A stretch of DNA of 64,000 nt from Chrysophaeum taylorii (Eukaryota; Sar; Pelagophyceae; Pelagomonadales; Pelagomonadaceae): assembly GCA_029834535.1 (NCBI GenBank), contig JAQMWT010000230.1, forward strand, positions 1 through 64,000, read 5' to 3'. How positions within the stretch are numbered: the stretch's first letter is position 1; every line of letters starts with the position of its first letter. Positions 1 to 11,415 of this stretch are shown one piece after another. The notes below the pieces were generated by a model. That model worked only from the letters and a program-made list of their open reading frames with translations, was not told the DNA's origin and ran no database searches. A program made the translations under genes and the position numbers.

Positions 1-3000
1 TAAACTTACCAACAAGAGTAATCTTCCCATCATAGCCATAGAGTTTTCATTTCCTCCTGACTTCACCCCAAAGGCTGTCATTATCTACACCACCATATGG
101 TATCAATTAACCGATCACCGCCCTTAATTGTATCCAATCCATCCTGGCATCGATATAGTCATCGCCAATCTGTTTCGATAGAGTATGTCCTTTCCAGGCC
201 GCCATAAATCGTATCATTGCCTTCACGCCCCTCAAGGGTTTCACCGAGATCAACCACCTGTAAGATTATCCGCATAGGCTGTTCCTAATTCCGTTCACAT
301 TTGACCACAGTATCAGTACTGCTATCTGCTTTTTGTGACAAACCGTTGCCTAGGTTCGCTGTAACCCCACCTCAAAGCCAAGTTGTGTAATTGGGCTGTA
401 TGGGATCCACTTGCCACCATCGAGTATGTGGTTACCCGCCTTTAGCGACTAAGTATCATCCCACCTTCACCATAGATAGTACGTATATTCACCACATCTC
501 CATCGCAGGATGTCATTCCCTCACCAACAAAATAACTCATTGTCTTCCCTGCCGGATATAATCATTCCCATCTCGCCCACCTATAGATCACTCTCTCCGT
601 TATAGCAATTGGATTGTAATCATTCCCCGACAAGGGCCATCTAAAACATTCGCACGCATTTGGGTCCCATTCACTAGTTTCAGCCATAGGATGTACCAGA
701 GATTGTTTGTAGAAGAAAGAATCAAAGCTAATTGTCCCTGATCTTGTTCCCCATAAAGCGTGTCATCAATTGTGTAAGTATTAGGTGTCTAGTGTGCCCG
801 TATGCTGGTGCCGGCGCGAACATAAGAAGAACTACCATCACTATTGATCGTGATCGTGCCAACGTTGAGTGTGTACTTGGGGCGCTTGATGTCCTGTCGT
901 GACGATTAAGTTCCCGTTATTCCGAAGGTCTCATCTATGCCATTGCCATTATCCAGTAAGATATTGCCCGTAATACTATTGATTGGCTGCTGCCAACAAC
1001 AAAATCATCATTCTGCTGCCATAGCATCCTGTACTCGTCAATAACACCATCACATAAAGTTCAAAGAACCTCAAATTTTGGCATCATATAAAACCAACCC
1101 TAGATTGCTTCTGTGAAATTTGGGCTTAACCCCAACGTTAGTGCTGATATTGGTAGCTATGGATTTGTTTGTTGTACCTCAAAAGTCGTCTCGAATTGTG
1201 TCCGTTAATTCGGATTTAGAGCTTTACCTCTTTAATGTAATCTGTATCCCATTGACCATAGTAGTATCAAATTACCAACATTAATTTGCCAAACTGCTGG
1301 CTCAACTATATCATCTCCTGAACCTAGATAAACAACATCATTTCCCTTGGCTTTGCATGCCCAAAAGCATCCGCTGAACAAACGGGTCTATATTGTCCAT
1401 TCCATATCCCCGCATAGACTCGTGTTACGCATATACCCCACCTTTAATTAATTTCAGCTTATCCTAATCCTGTATTAATGTGTCATTACCATTGTTTGCA
1501 TACACAAGATCAACACTTGCCTGTTCCCGTTATATATCATCGCGACTAGTACCAGATTCATAGTGATATTACATTATTAAGATGAACGGTGCTGTCATCA
1601 TCAAATTTCAACTGAAGATTTTGGTATGAGCTATGCTTGGGTCCTTTATCAAAACCACTATACTGTAATACTCGTTTGTTTGAAAGCCTCGTAACTAGAT
1701 TGTCATGTTTTTGGAAGTACTTCCCTGTAATTTGGCTACAACGAAGATCATAAAATCACTACTACAGCTCAATCGTATTTTTTAAAAGCCCCACCAGAGA
1801 ACCCACGCGCTAATAACATCTTCAACCCATCTCCATTAAGTTTTATGAACACCGTATTCGAGCCCTAGCCATTCCCGAACAAGCCATCATCACCTGTTCC
1901 ACCAAACATTCGATCATGTCAGCATTTTCCGTATAAAGGTCTCGTCTGCTTCACCGATCGGCTCATCAATGTCATGGTTCCACCATAAATAGTAATCTTC
2001 TCATCACCAGCCATAAATGCGTGTCACAACGTTCAGGCTCCCTAAGTCCATCATCACCACATGATCGTAAAAAACCGTATCTGAATAAGGGCTGTTCCTT
2101 TATAATCATCATACCCAGAATCGCCCTTGATAATTATCCCCAATGACTGTTCCATGACGTAAAAAAATCATAAACCAGTGAATGGGTCATTGCTGCTAAT
2201 TTTAACATGGATTTTCGTCATGACATATTCATCATGAACAGCAACCTGGATCTTCAATCACATGGGTGTGATTGTGGAAATATACATTTAAATCGTCCCC
2301 AGATTGCTCAAAGCGTAAAATAATTGCTCATCAGTAATGCTCTCTCGATTTGCAAAATATCAAAGGCCTGAAAACATCGCTTATGAATATAACTATTCTG
2401 CTCCTTGAACTTGTCCATTATAGAATAAGTTTGAACTTCACATATGGTGTCATCTCCTGAACCACCATCATACGTTTTTGTAAATGTATAGCCATTACCA
2501 AGAGACTTGTGTCGCTAATAAAATCATCACCATCGCCACCATAGATAATATTTATCTCCATCAGCACTCTATCTATCGTTACCATCACCGCATAGATCGT
2601 ATCGTTACCAGAATAGCCATAAATGGTATCATTACCTTCATCACCATAAATTGTGTCGACACCATTCGCACCGTGGATTTCGTCATTGCCATCACCACCT
2701 GTGAAGTTCTTCTTCATCCAGTTGTACTATGGTTATTTATCTGAAAAAGCATGAAGAAAATTCATCCCCATCACCACCGTAATAGTATCACTATTTTGGT
2801 ATCCTCTGATTAGATCATTTTCCAGCATCGCCATAAAGAGTATCGTCTCCATCTTGCCCGCAAGAACATCATCGTCGTTTCCCCCTAAAGAGTGTCATCT
2901 CGGTGCACCGCCACTATGGTGTCATTCCATCACCGCCATAATCGTATCATTCCCTCGAAATGCCATTGTTAAAGGTTAATTACATCATCCTCCACCATAG

Positions 3001-5850
3001 CCATATACTGTATATCAATATCTGCATAACTGCCTTCTTCGTGATAACATATAATCTGCTAATTCAGACCCATGTGTTTCGTAAGTAATGTTCCCAAAGC
3101 GATTGACTGCTATATATAATTAATTCAAAATTTTCAACCTGAGTATATTTGTTCTTATCCAAACTGATCGGTGACTGTTAATATAATATCGCCATTATAG
3201 TAAATATTGAGATCATCTAAATACCGCTCAAACACAATATTGCTTGGATCAAGAGACACATCAAATTCGATTGCATCACCCCTTTCCCAATTCTTCTTCA
3301 ATGACATCATAACCACCATTTAGATATATGTTTCATCACCATCACCGCCATAAGCGTTCACTAACCTGCACCACCATCTAGAATATCATCACTGAACTGC
3401 CATAAATAATATCAAGCCCATCCAAGCCCTAGATTGTATCATTTCCACCATACCATACATAACATTTGTACCGCTATCGCCTGTTAGAGTGTCCGCCACC
3501 TGATGTTCCTATGATTGAAATCAGTAATACCCTCAACATTGGTATAAAGAATATTCAATGCATCAGAAATGTCATCTAACCGTAATTAGATGTTGTTGTA
3601 TTTGAATAGCATCATCTAATGCGTCAAAGTCCGATCCACTTAGAGAAGATACATCTCCATAAACTGATCTCACACCTTAACAACTTTGCTCCGTATGCCA
3701 TCGAGCAGAGGCAGATCCCGCCTCAGTTTCAAGCGCAGAAATACTCGTATTGATTTGGGACCTGTGACACCTGTTAAATCGCCACTTTCAAGATACATAG
3801 CTTGGAGTGCCTGTGAATAATCTGCTCCATCAGACTGCAACAATAAATAAGACATAAAGCGCGCAACAATCCATTAAAGTTTGCAGTATAAGTCTCTTGC
3901 TGCCTGTGTTACGTGGGTTCATTGGCTGCTTTTTTGTAAAAATTCATCTCCAAACAATTTGTCCTGAAAATCGAGCGTCCTAGCATCTGCTATATAATCT
4001 CCGCGCGTATCCGTGGCATTCACCTCAACACCAGCCCATCGTAAAAGAATATCAACGAAACATCTTCGGTTGTTGTGTCTAGAATCATCAAACAAATCCA
4101 AAAACGATTTATCAGATAAATCCTGAACCATATTCCACAATGTCTCATCATTTGACATCGCAATATGAAGATCAGCATCTCTCCTATAACCAACGCAAAT
4201 TCGGCAACCTCGTCCGAATATCAAGTCGTAATCAAATTATAGAGCGTATTCATATCTTATAATTGAACCAAACATCATATTATATTCTGTGGTCTGATTG
4301 GTGAAAGTGAATGACGATCTATGTGTGACGTGATTGCCTTGGTCATAGTAATCAACACTGGTTTGTCCCAAATCAATGCTTTCGATATTGAGCGAGGCAG
4401 CGTACTTAGCTCCCCTGATTGAGAAACGCTCATCTTGGTTGGTGTCTTGCCAAATACGCAGATCCACCAAAAACATCAATCGCTGGCATCAATATAGCCG
4501 TCTGTATTGCTGTCATTAATTAGAGACACAGGACAGCAACCTCATCAAGCTCCTCTGTTCCAAACAACTCGCCATTGGTCATTGATTTTACCCCATCACC
4601 TAATATCCAACGCCAATAAGCCATCATCTTGCTTGGCACCCAACCCGTTGCCTCAGCAAAGCCATCTTGGTCAATATCCCATAGACAGACTGGAAGAAAG
4701 AGACGTCTTCAATCCCATCACCATCCAATCCAGCACCTAATGGTGACGCATAGCTTTGCATGTTGCACCGAACAATGATTGATGACGCTTGCGTTGATGA
4801 GCAATCGCATCAACCGTTGGGGATATCCGTGTTGTCGTTGATACGGTTGTCGCCGTATAGCCTTACCAAAGTGATGAAATGAAGAGGTTGTTGTATCGTT
4901 ATATTCAATCGTTGCGACTATAGCCAACTTTATTGACCCGCTGCCATCAAGAACATCAATCAATGAAACAAATCGTGTTGTCCTGTCCCACTGTCTGTAT
5001 AAGCCACATAGGCATTTTGTTGTCCGTATTGATCCGTAAACTCTAGGTTTCAACGGATCACCACTATCAACTTCATCTAATATAATTTTTGTTGAACCAT
5101 CGGTATCTTTGATCGTGACATTATCATGTCAGAAGAGTTCATATATAGGTGTCATCGACCCGTTTCCACCAATTAAAACATCGGACCCCACACCGCCCGA
5201 ATAGATATGATCGTTGCCTGAACCACCGTAAATAACATTGTCCCCCGAATTGCATAGATTGTATCGTTTCCATCTCCTGCCGTGCATTTACATGCTTAAT
5301 GCTTGATGCAGGCGTAAGAGTATCCGCATTTTTTGTTCCAAGCAGCCTGTCAGCCCCAAACATGGCATTAAATTAATCTATTGCAGTGCCTGAAGTATTG
5401 CCATCTTCATAAGGCATCAAATCAATCAAGTTATAGCCAATACTGTTGATAGAGAAGAAATAACGCTGTTGCTGTTAAATCCGCAAGTTTCATAATCGAA
5501 TTTTCGTGTCATATTCATTAGATCATCAGACCTCCCATCGCCTTGGCATATGTCACCATAGTATTCCATTGAGTTCCTGTAATACTTAGCTCTGTAACCT
5601 CATGATCCCCTATGAGGTCTGAACCTTCATAGTATCTCCGAAATCTTACTATCAGTATCAAACTCAACTTGAATTTCAATATTTCCAAAACAAGGCTCAA
5701 TATCTGGGCCTCTCCCTTATGGCAAATTTGGTCATCTGTTGTTTCCAAATCGCCATCATTGTCTTTGATAGAGACAATGTGTTGAGTTTCAGGTCTTCGT
5801 CTACACCAAGTACTGGCTTAGAGGCAATTATAATATTTCGTGGCCATGGC
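1..5850 (-). pseudogene. Fossil of a very large RTX-type calcium-binding repeat protein
   Basis: The minus strand encodes repeated glycine/aspartate nonapeptides of the GGxGxDxxx type, for example GGDGNDEIHG and GDEGNDTIYG near 2.6-2.7 kb, and the same repeat coding pattern recurs from the left edge to about 5.3 kb. A segment near 4.24-4.48 kb (starting DLRIWQDTNQDERFS) matches the linker found in large type-I-secreted RTX adhesins and haemolysin-like proteins. The likely 5' end lies near 5.85 kb, and the 3' end is beyond the left edge. RTX proteins bind calcium in parallel beta-rolls and are exported by type I secretion. The copy is broken in dozens of places, so it is treated as a fossil. 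Family membership is clear. Whether it was an adhesin, enzyme or toxin cannot be told. Base composition is AT-rich, unlike the algal genes to the right. Confidence 0.85.
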
Positions 5851-6620
5851 AAATTCTCCTACTTAGATACAATCTTTTAGAAGCAAACAACCAAAAGTTA
5901 ATAATGTGAATAACCACAGAGGAACTCCAACTACAATCATTCCAATTAGTATTGCTATCCTAACTTTTACGTGACACCTAAATAGAACTATCATTATATA
6001 ACTTGGGCCAAAGAAGAATATTGAATGAACGAGATACCGTGGAACTATAGGCAGATTCCACCATAAAAATTTATGCTATCGTGGTATGGGTATATTTGTA
6101 TTCAATAAACCACAGCAACCAGGGCAATAAAAAGACCAGCAAAACCTTGAATTTATTATCCTTAAAAATTTACCAAGAACTGGGTTGATTCCACTCATCA
6201 CCGACTCACTTTCATTAGGTTGGTGAGTCCAACCATAGTCACGTAGTTATGATGCATCAATAGCCTAATGCTTGGTCTGAACATTTTCATTCACTGGTGT
6301 TATTTGTTTTTTGGGTTTTACTTTCTTGAATGTCAATTGCATGACCGCCTGAGAAATCTCTCCTTGAAGATATTTAAGGCTCATACATAGTTTCTGATCG
6401 TTAGATGTTTTGAGATGATCCATTGCCTGAACGCATTTCATAATTCTATGAATAGGATTTGGTTTGAGCTGGCCTTTGCGATTGCTCTATCAATGACATC
6501 ATTTGAATTCGACATTTCATCTCCTATGACATTTGCTTTTAAGAGCAAAGCCTTTACTGTCTAATGATCGGACTATACTGAGTCGTCGGCAAGAGATTGT
6601 CAATAGTATTTTATTGGTGT
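5851..6620. other. AT-rich spacer between RTX fossil and repressor-like gene
   Basis: No supported gene was found. The stretch is AT-rich with short, interrupted frames only. On the minus strand between about 5.93 and 6.52 kb there are short hydrophobic and charged fragments that could be remnants of small membrane or hypothetical proteins, but none is long enough to call. Confidence 0.4.
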
Positions 6621-6632
6621 CGATAATATTTA

Positions 6633-6959
6633 TTGTACGGGTATGCAAGAGTGGACGAAAAAAAACGCAAAGCTTTAGACTTTAAGAATGATGCAGCGGT
6701 TCTCAGCCGTTTTCGTCAAGTGGTCGATAGCTTGGGCACACGTAGCCAAGCAGCCCATATAGGAGGCGTAACTGAAGATGCCCTCCGTAAATACATGAAT
6801 GGCAAGAATGTTCCATCCATCGAGGTTGTTGCCAATTTATGCAGTGAAGCCAAAATATCCTTGGACTGGCTTATTACTGGCAAAGCTGCGCCTATTCAGA
6901 AAGATAAGATTTACAGTCATCGACAAGGGTATATTTATGATCCAAACAAAAGCCTGTAG
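6633..6959 (+). CDS. Cro/CI-type helix-turn-helix repressor-like protein
   Basis: This 108-residue frame reads as a lambda-repressor-like (HTH_3/XRE) DNA-binding protein. The core SQAAHIGGVTEDALRKYMNG followed by PSIEVVANLC and the closing SLDWLITG is the usual five-helix layout: recognition helix after SQAA, then a hydrophobic last helix ending in the DWL-TG signature seen in many phage and transposable-element repressors. It is one of the few intact frames in the AT-rich block. The first codons are uncertain because the apparent start lies in a poorly conserved stretch; a start a few codons in is possible. It would repress a neighbouring mobile-element promoter in a bacterium. Family call is firm, target unknown. 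Confidence 0.7.
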   Translation: MYGYARVDEKKRKALDFKNDAAVLSRFRQVVDSLGTRSQAAHIGGVTEDALRKYMNGKNVPSIEVVANLCSEAKISLDWLITGKAAPIQKDKIYSHRQGYIYDPNKSL

Positions 6960-7181
6960 GGAATGTTGTCCATATAGAGCTTGATGATTGTGAGGCCTTA
7001 ATAGGAACTCTAGAAAAAGAAACAGATACCACTTACCTCATTAATCCTTAAACAAAACGACACGGACGATAAAAGCGTTTCTAAAACGATGACAATTGAT
7101 AAGTCCAGGGTCGCCAAAATTGCCCTGCCCAGGTCATCCATTTATTCAAAGATTAACAGGCTTAGATTCATCAAAACCAGT

Positions 7182-7700
7182 TCAGCGGATACTCTCCGTT
7201 CGGATCAAGAACGGGTTTGTTTTCTGAAATGAAAGCCTTGTTGCATAATGACACTCAGGAACATCACAATAACCTGCACTGTGTGCAGCCCGAATGCTTG
7301 CCGCGTTATCTTCTGTGATGGCTGCAATGCAATGACCGTTACTGCTATTGGCGGCAAACTCGTAAAGTTTAGTTGCTATGCCCTGACCTCTAGCGTTTGG
7401 CAAAACAGCAATATTGCCAACCCTATACAACAAGTCATCCTTCATTTTGAAATTCTGATTAAGTATGTCCGTCGCGTTTTCACCGAACAGGGCAAGATTG
7501 TCTTTGAATTCCAAAGCTGGTTCAACAACGGCGACACCCAGAATTTCATCCTTGTAATCGCCACTATCGTATTTGATACACTGAAATCATTTGGAGCTTT
7601 CGGAAAGATAAGGACAGGAAAGCGGTCAAGGCTTTGATACACCTTATCATAGATGCCAAATGCATTATGAGCAGTCTCTTCAGGGTGATTGGTATTTGCA
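7182..7700 (-). pseudogene. GNAT-family acetyltransferase (copy 1), frame-broken
   Basis: The C-terminal 110 residues contain VGNIAVLPNARGQGIATKLY, the GNAT motif A with the Q/RxxGxG/A acetyl-CoA pyrophosphate loop, followed by AITEDNAASIRAAHSAGY, the usual motif B with the Asn and the GF/GY end. Upstream residues (AHNAFGIYDKVYQSL, then EILGVAVVEPALEFKDN) continue in another frame, so one frame change near 7.55 kb separates the N-terminal third. GNATs transfer acetyl from acetyl-CoA to small molecules or protein amines; no substrate can be inferred. A second GNAT domain lies immediately upstream on the same strand and an XRE regulator beyond that, suggesting a small regulator-enzyme operon. 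Confidence 0.7.
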
Positions 7701-7734
7701 GCTTTAAAATACGGATGTTACTCAATCATCACCT

Positions 7735-8235
7735 CGCTATTCGATCACATGTCTAAAGGCTGGCATTGGCCAATGATGTAAACAGATTCCATTGAAGAGA
7801 TTCTTTTCCATTCGATCTGAGAACATGCATGTTGTCCTCAAAATCGTATTGATGAGAAAATGTCGGATTAGCAATTTCAACGAACCCTGATTTCCGAGAC
7901 AGATGACGACCAGGCAAATTGTTTTTATACAGAATGCCAATGCACTTATATTGGCTTAATTCAATTGCCTTGTTATATAGTGCCGAACCAACACCTCGCC
8001 CTCTTGCCCTGAGGTCTAATAGCCATACTACTAATCATGTAAATATTATCCATTCGAAGTTTTGGGAACTCTTTTTAAGAATATCCTCAGCATTGGATTT
8101 GAACATAAGCGTATTGTTGTTAAAGCTTGGTCCTGGCTCTAAAATGGTAATTCCAAGAATCTCCCCATCATAGGCAATCAGGGTCTCATTGGGTTAAAAT
8201 TTTCTCGTTTTCTTGGCAGTATCGAAAACAGGCTT
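7735..8235 (-). pseudogene. GNAT-family acetyltransferase (copy 2), frame-broken
   Basis: Reading the minus strand from about 8.22 kb gives an N-terminal GNAT strand pattern (NETLIAYDGEILGITILEPG). After a frame break it continues with LRARGRGVGSALYNKAIELS, an acetyl-CoA-binding motif A (RGRGVG), then YKNNLPGRHLSRKSGFVEIA, the motif B region ending in GF. The organisation parallels copy 1 just downstream, so the two are either tandem genes or one bidomain protein; the short distance and missing clear stop/start do not decide it. Substrate unknown. At least one stop interrupts the frame near 8.04 kb. Confidence 0.6.
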
Positions 8236-8324
8236 TTGAGGCAATCTGTTGTAGACTTCATAGAACACACATTATGTGCTTGTTGACACATATCTTCTGG
8301 GTTATCAAATTCTGAAGCCGTTTT

Positions 8325-8990
8325 TACCTGCAACATTCATAAACCTGCTTTTTAAAGCTCGCGTGCCATTTTCCAGTAATAGTGGAATTGCGCACGGAAC
8401 AATTCAGCAAATGCTTGGTGCTTAGTAACAAGAATTTTGATTCGCCTCGTCCGTATAAGAGCAATTTTGTCCCATAAACGAAATAGACCAGAGATGGATA
8501 GTTTTGATTTTTCGGCAATCCCCGTAACTCCATATAACTTGCTGTTCTATACTATCGTCTATTTCACTTCTAGCATTAGGAGTTTGCTGTTTTCAGATCG
8601 GATCATTCTTTTGCGGTACGATTCAAAAACTGGATTGCTTTGAAGTGTTGATACAATTTCTTCTTGCCCCACAGCATACACTAGAAATTCACCCCCGTGA
8701 GTTTCAGCGACATCCGCCACTTCATTATAAAAGTCACGGATTCCATCGTTACTCAAGGACGACGGATAAGTCACGCTTCTTTTTAACACCTTCATCAATG
8801 AATGATATTCCATTCATATCGAATGCCTTTATAATGGGTTCAAGAGTTCCCATTCTTGGATGTGCGGTTTCGCCAGATTCAATGTTTTGATTGTCCCAAG
8901 TGGCACACCTGATTTTTCGGCTAAATCAGATTGATTCCATTTTATAAGAGTCGTGCAGCTGCAATTTGTTCTTTAGCAATCATGGGAATC
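8325..8990 (-). pseudogene. XRE-family regulator with C-terminal domain, frame-broken
   Basis: The start region near 8.98 kb reads MIAKEQIAAARLL, followed in the neighbouring frame by LAEKSGVPLGTIK, the HTH of alphaproteobacterial-type single-domain XRE regulators. These usually have the form MITxEQxxAARALLxW...LA..SGV...TI. The fragment IIKAFDMNGISFIDEGVKKK is the typical end of that HTH domain (FID/E-G). A C-terminal part of about 85 residues (beginning GIRDFYNEVADVAETHGGEF) follows after another break, then a further 69 residues. The gene sits upstream of two GNAT domains on the same strand and is probably their regulator. Several small frame breaks are seen, unlike the intact algal genes. 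Confidence 0.6.
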
Positions 8991-9198
8991 ACTACACCAC
9001 TGTAAAATCAGATGTCGACCAAAAAGCGCATTAAACAATCTTAAAGTATCTTTTAATACACCATTGGGATATAATGCCACATTTTAGATGGTTAATGCCA
9101 CTTAAGATGATTTTATCCTTGACTTTTAAAAAGCGAATCGGCGGTAAGTCCCAATAAGGCGGACTAACCGTCAAAACGATTAATACACGAGGAAACGA

Positions 9199-9630
9199 TG
9201 AAAGCTAATTTCAATAACAGGATTGCTGTGTGTCATATGAGTCTTGAGCGTGCCTTGCAGTGCGTTAGCCATATGAAACAAATCAGTGAACCACCGATCC
9301 GAATTTAAAGATGTTGACGATCAAATACTGGACTATTTCCAAGACAGCTTGATCCTGCCAAAGTAAAATCAGTGTTGCCAATGTCCAAATGAATGACCTT
9401 CGCCAGGCTTTGACAAGATTGTGAGTAACAATGACCAATCAAAAAGAAAATAAGGAACGCACCATGACTCCATTAATAAACTTAGATGCGGTTGAAGAAT
9501 TGATGAATGAATTGGATGATCCAAGTACCAATCCATTTGAGATTTGTAAAAGTTGAAGAGTTGGTCGCATGTGATAACCGAATTGCCGTGTGTAAACAAA
9601 GGCTAGGTCATCAAAAACAAGTGTAGTCAT
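9199..9630 (+). other. Two short unidentified frames, possibly one broken small gene
   Basis: A short frame starts at 9199 (MKANFNNRIAVCHMSLERAL) and a second at 9464 (MTPLINLDAVEELMNELDD). The second, after a break, ends with CDNRIAVCKQRLGHQKQV. Both contain the word NRIAVC, so they may be two related small proteins or a partial duplication. No family recognised. AT-rich, same orientation as the excisionase-like gene downstream. Confidence 0.3.
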
Positions 9631-9746
9631 TCTTCTTGCATACATGACTTCTTGTTTTTGCAACTAGGAGAGTTCGTTGTCACGCTCTTTTTAGAGTAGT
9701 TGATTAAATATTCTATCTTAGAAATAACAAATTTGATTTGCCTTAT

Positions 9747-10008
9747 ATGGAAGTTATATGCCTTCAGGAAGATGCTTTTTACAAACTGGTCGATAAGGTC
9801 ATTGAGCATGTCAATTCTAAGAAGGAAGCACAAAAGTGGATTGATGGTGCTCAGGCCATGGAATTGCTAAATATTTCATCAAAAACCACATTGCAAAAAT
9901 GCGCGATGAAGGGTCAATTCGGTATTCCCAGCCTCAGAAAAAATCATCCTATATGATCGAGATAGCATCAATGAATATCTAGAAAAGCATGCTAAAGAAA
10001 CTTTTTAA
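9747..10008 (+). pseudogene. Excisionase/MerR-like small helix-turn-helix protein
   Basis: Starting at the ATG at 9747 the protein reads MEVICLQEDAFYKLVDKVIE, a basic linker, then WIDGAQAMELLNISSKTTLQ. After a single frame change near 9.9 kb it continues as MRDEGSIRYSQPQKKIILYD and ends EYLEKHAKETF. This is the layout of the small helix-turn-helix proteins (HTH_17/excisionase-like, about 90 aa) that are abundant in Bacteroidota mobile and integrative elements: a winged helix with AM-LL-SKTTL recognition helix and a wing containing the I-Y-D-R pattern. It suggests mobile-element cargo rather than a core gene. One frameshift is the only damage seen. Confidence 0.6.
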
Positions 10009-10010
10009 CA

Positions 10011-10298
10011 ATGGATAAAGAGCTAAACGTCGACAAAGATTAGTGAGATCTTCAATGATGGATATACCATAGCAAAGGAGCTGGGACTAAAAACCAGATG
10101 ACCTAAAAGACATCTATTCAGGAAATCAAAGAATGAAAGCCATGCATGAGGGCATGGAACAATTTCAATTGGATCAAGCACGTGATATTGCGAAAAACCC
10201 TGTCCGTGCCAGAATTTTGGATAGGATGGATGAGCGAGAAGCAGAAATCGACAGAACTAAGGAAAAAACAAAAAATAAGGACAAAGGACTGATTTAGA
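10011..10298 (+). pseudogene. Unidentified short charged protein downstream of excisionase-like gene
   Basis: An ATG directly after the excisionase-like stop begins MDKELNVDKD. The frame is then lost and resumes as a charged helical stretch including DDLKDIYSGNQRMKAMHEG, QFQLDQARDIAKNP and RARILDRMDEREAEIDRTKE, ending in a stop near 10,298. The close spacing suggests co-transcription with the gene before it. Family not recognised; small basic/acidic helical proteins at this position are common in bacterial mobile elements. Confidence 0.35.
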
Positions 10299-10935
10299 AC
10301 GATAGGTTAACGGTCGTCACGGTCAAGCCCCATATCTTCTTTGTTGACTTGGATATCCTTTTCTTTGTCACGCCCATCTTGTCTGCTTGCTCTAATCGAT
10401 CTTCCCATTTACTTTCAAGTCTACTTAGAACATCAGACCTATTATTCTGAAACTTCTCTTTAACTGCTTTATCAATTTCATGGGATTTTGATGGGCTCAA
10501 ACCCCTGTTGTTTTAAATAGCTATCAATATCTTTATTGGCAACTAAACCATGAGGATTGTGTGCTGAGACAGCCTTCATTTCTTCATCTAATAGTTTCTG
10601 AATGTCGTAACTTTTAATAGCCTGTCTGTCGGAATTTGATAATTCCTTATCAATCTCTTTTTTGATAGCCTTATTGTGGTCTGTTTGAAGATCATAGGTT
10701 TGCTGAAGAACTTTTCCCTTGTCTAAGGAATGGTCGGATTTAACAGATTTATAAGGACCTGATAATTTTAAATGTGGCTCGCTTTCATTATTACGCTTTA
10801 GACTCTCAATCTCTAAGGTCTTAGTTTTAAATTGTCTAGTGCGATTTTAAGATGTTCCCTAACCTTTTCGATACCGAATATTAGCTCTCAAATATTTGCG
10901 ATAATATCTTCATAACTTGCCATACACCGAAATTA
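10294..10935 (-). pseudogene. Unidentified charged helical protein, frame-broken
   Basis: The minus strand starts near 10,922 with MASYEDIIANI. It later contains SDHSLDKGKVLQQTYDLQTD, IKKEIDKELSNSDRQAIKSY, HNPHGLVANKDIDSYLKQQG and a last frame of 68 residues (MSPSKSHEIDKAVKEKFQNN...). Together these look like one long, mostly alpha-helical hydrophilic protein of about 200 residues whose frame has moved several times. Convergent with the preceding short gene. Not assigned to a family; possible relatives are mobilisation or conjugation accessory proteins, but nothing decisive is visible. Confidence 0.4.
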
Positions 10936-10968
10936 ATGATAAAATGACATAAAATTCAGGGAGTTAAA

Positions 10969-11415
10969 ATGAGTATGACAAAAATATCAAAAGTGGGATG
11001 ACCTGGTGCACGAAGAACTTCAATGGGGTGATATTGCTTTTGACAATCGCCCGTATGACGAACAATTTGAAGATGCTTACCTTGAATATAAAGACCAGGC
11101 CGAAAAACTCATCGTTACTCGCTTGGGATTTGTTCCTGACAAGAAGCGAATGTTACCTGAGATTAGATGCCGAGAAGCCTTTGACGATTTGGACAAGGTA
11201 GAATTACAAAGGACGTATTCGATAAGCGTGTTCTAAGCTATTTGAATATTATTAAGAAAAATATTCTCTATGGTGTCCCCGAACAAGCTCATTTAATTGA
11301 TACGGATGAGGTTCTTGAGTTTCTATTTAACCGAAGCTATTCAACTTTGGGTGCAGAGTCTTTCTTGCCTCATTTTATCCAAACGCTCTTGAATACCCCA
11401 AACAGAAGATGCTGA
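10969..11415 (+). pseudogene. Unidentified acidic small protein, frame-broken
   Basis: An ATG at 10,969 is followed after a break by WDDLVHEELQWGDIAFDNRP and KLIVTRLGFVPDKKRMLPEI. A second frame continues as FDKRVLSYLNIIKKNILYGV, ending TLLNTPNRR near 11,415. The coherent acidic composition over roughly 140 residues suggests a real former gene. No family recognised. Confidence 0.35.

Noticed and set aside
1-5850. CRISPR-like array suggested by regular short repeats
   Set aside because: The periodicity is that of nonapeptide codons in an RTX gene; there are no identical repeats with unique spacers.
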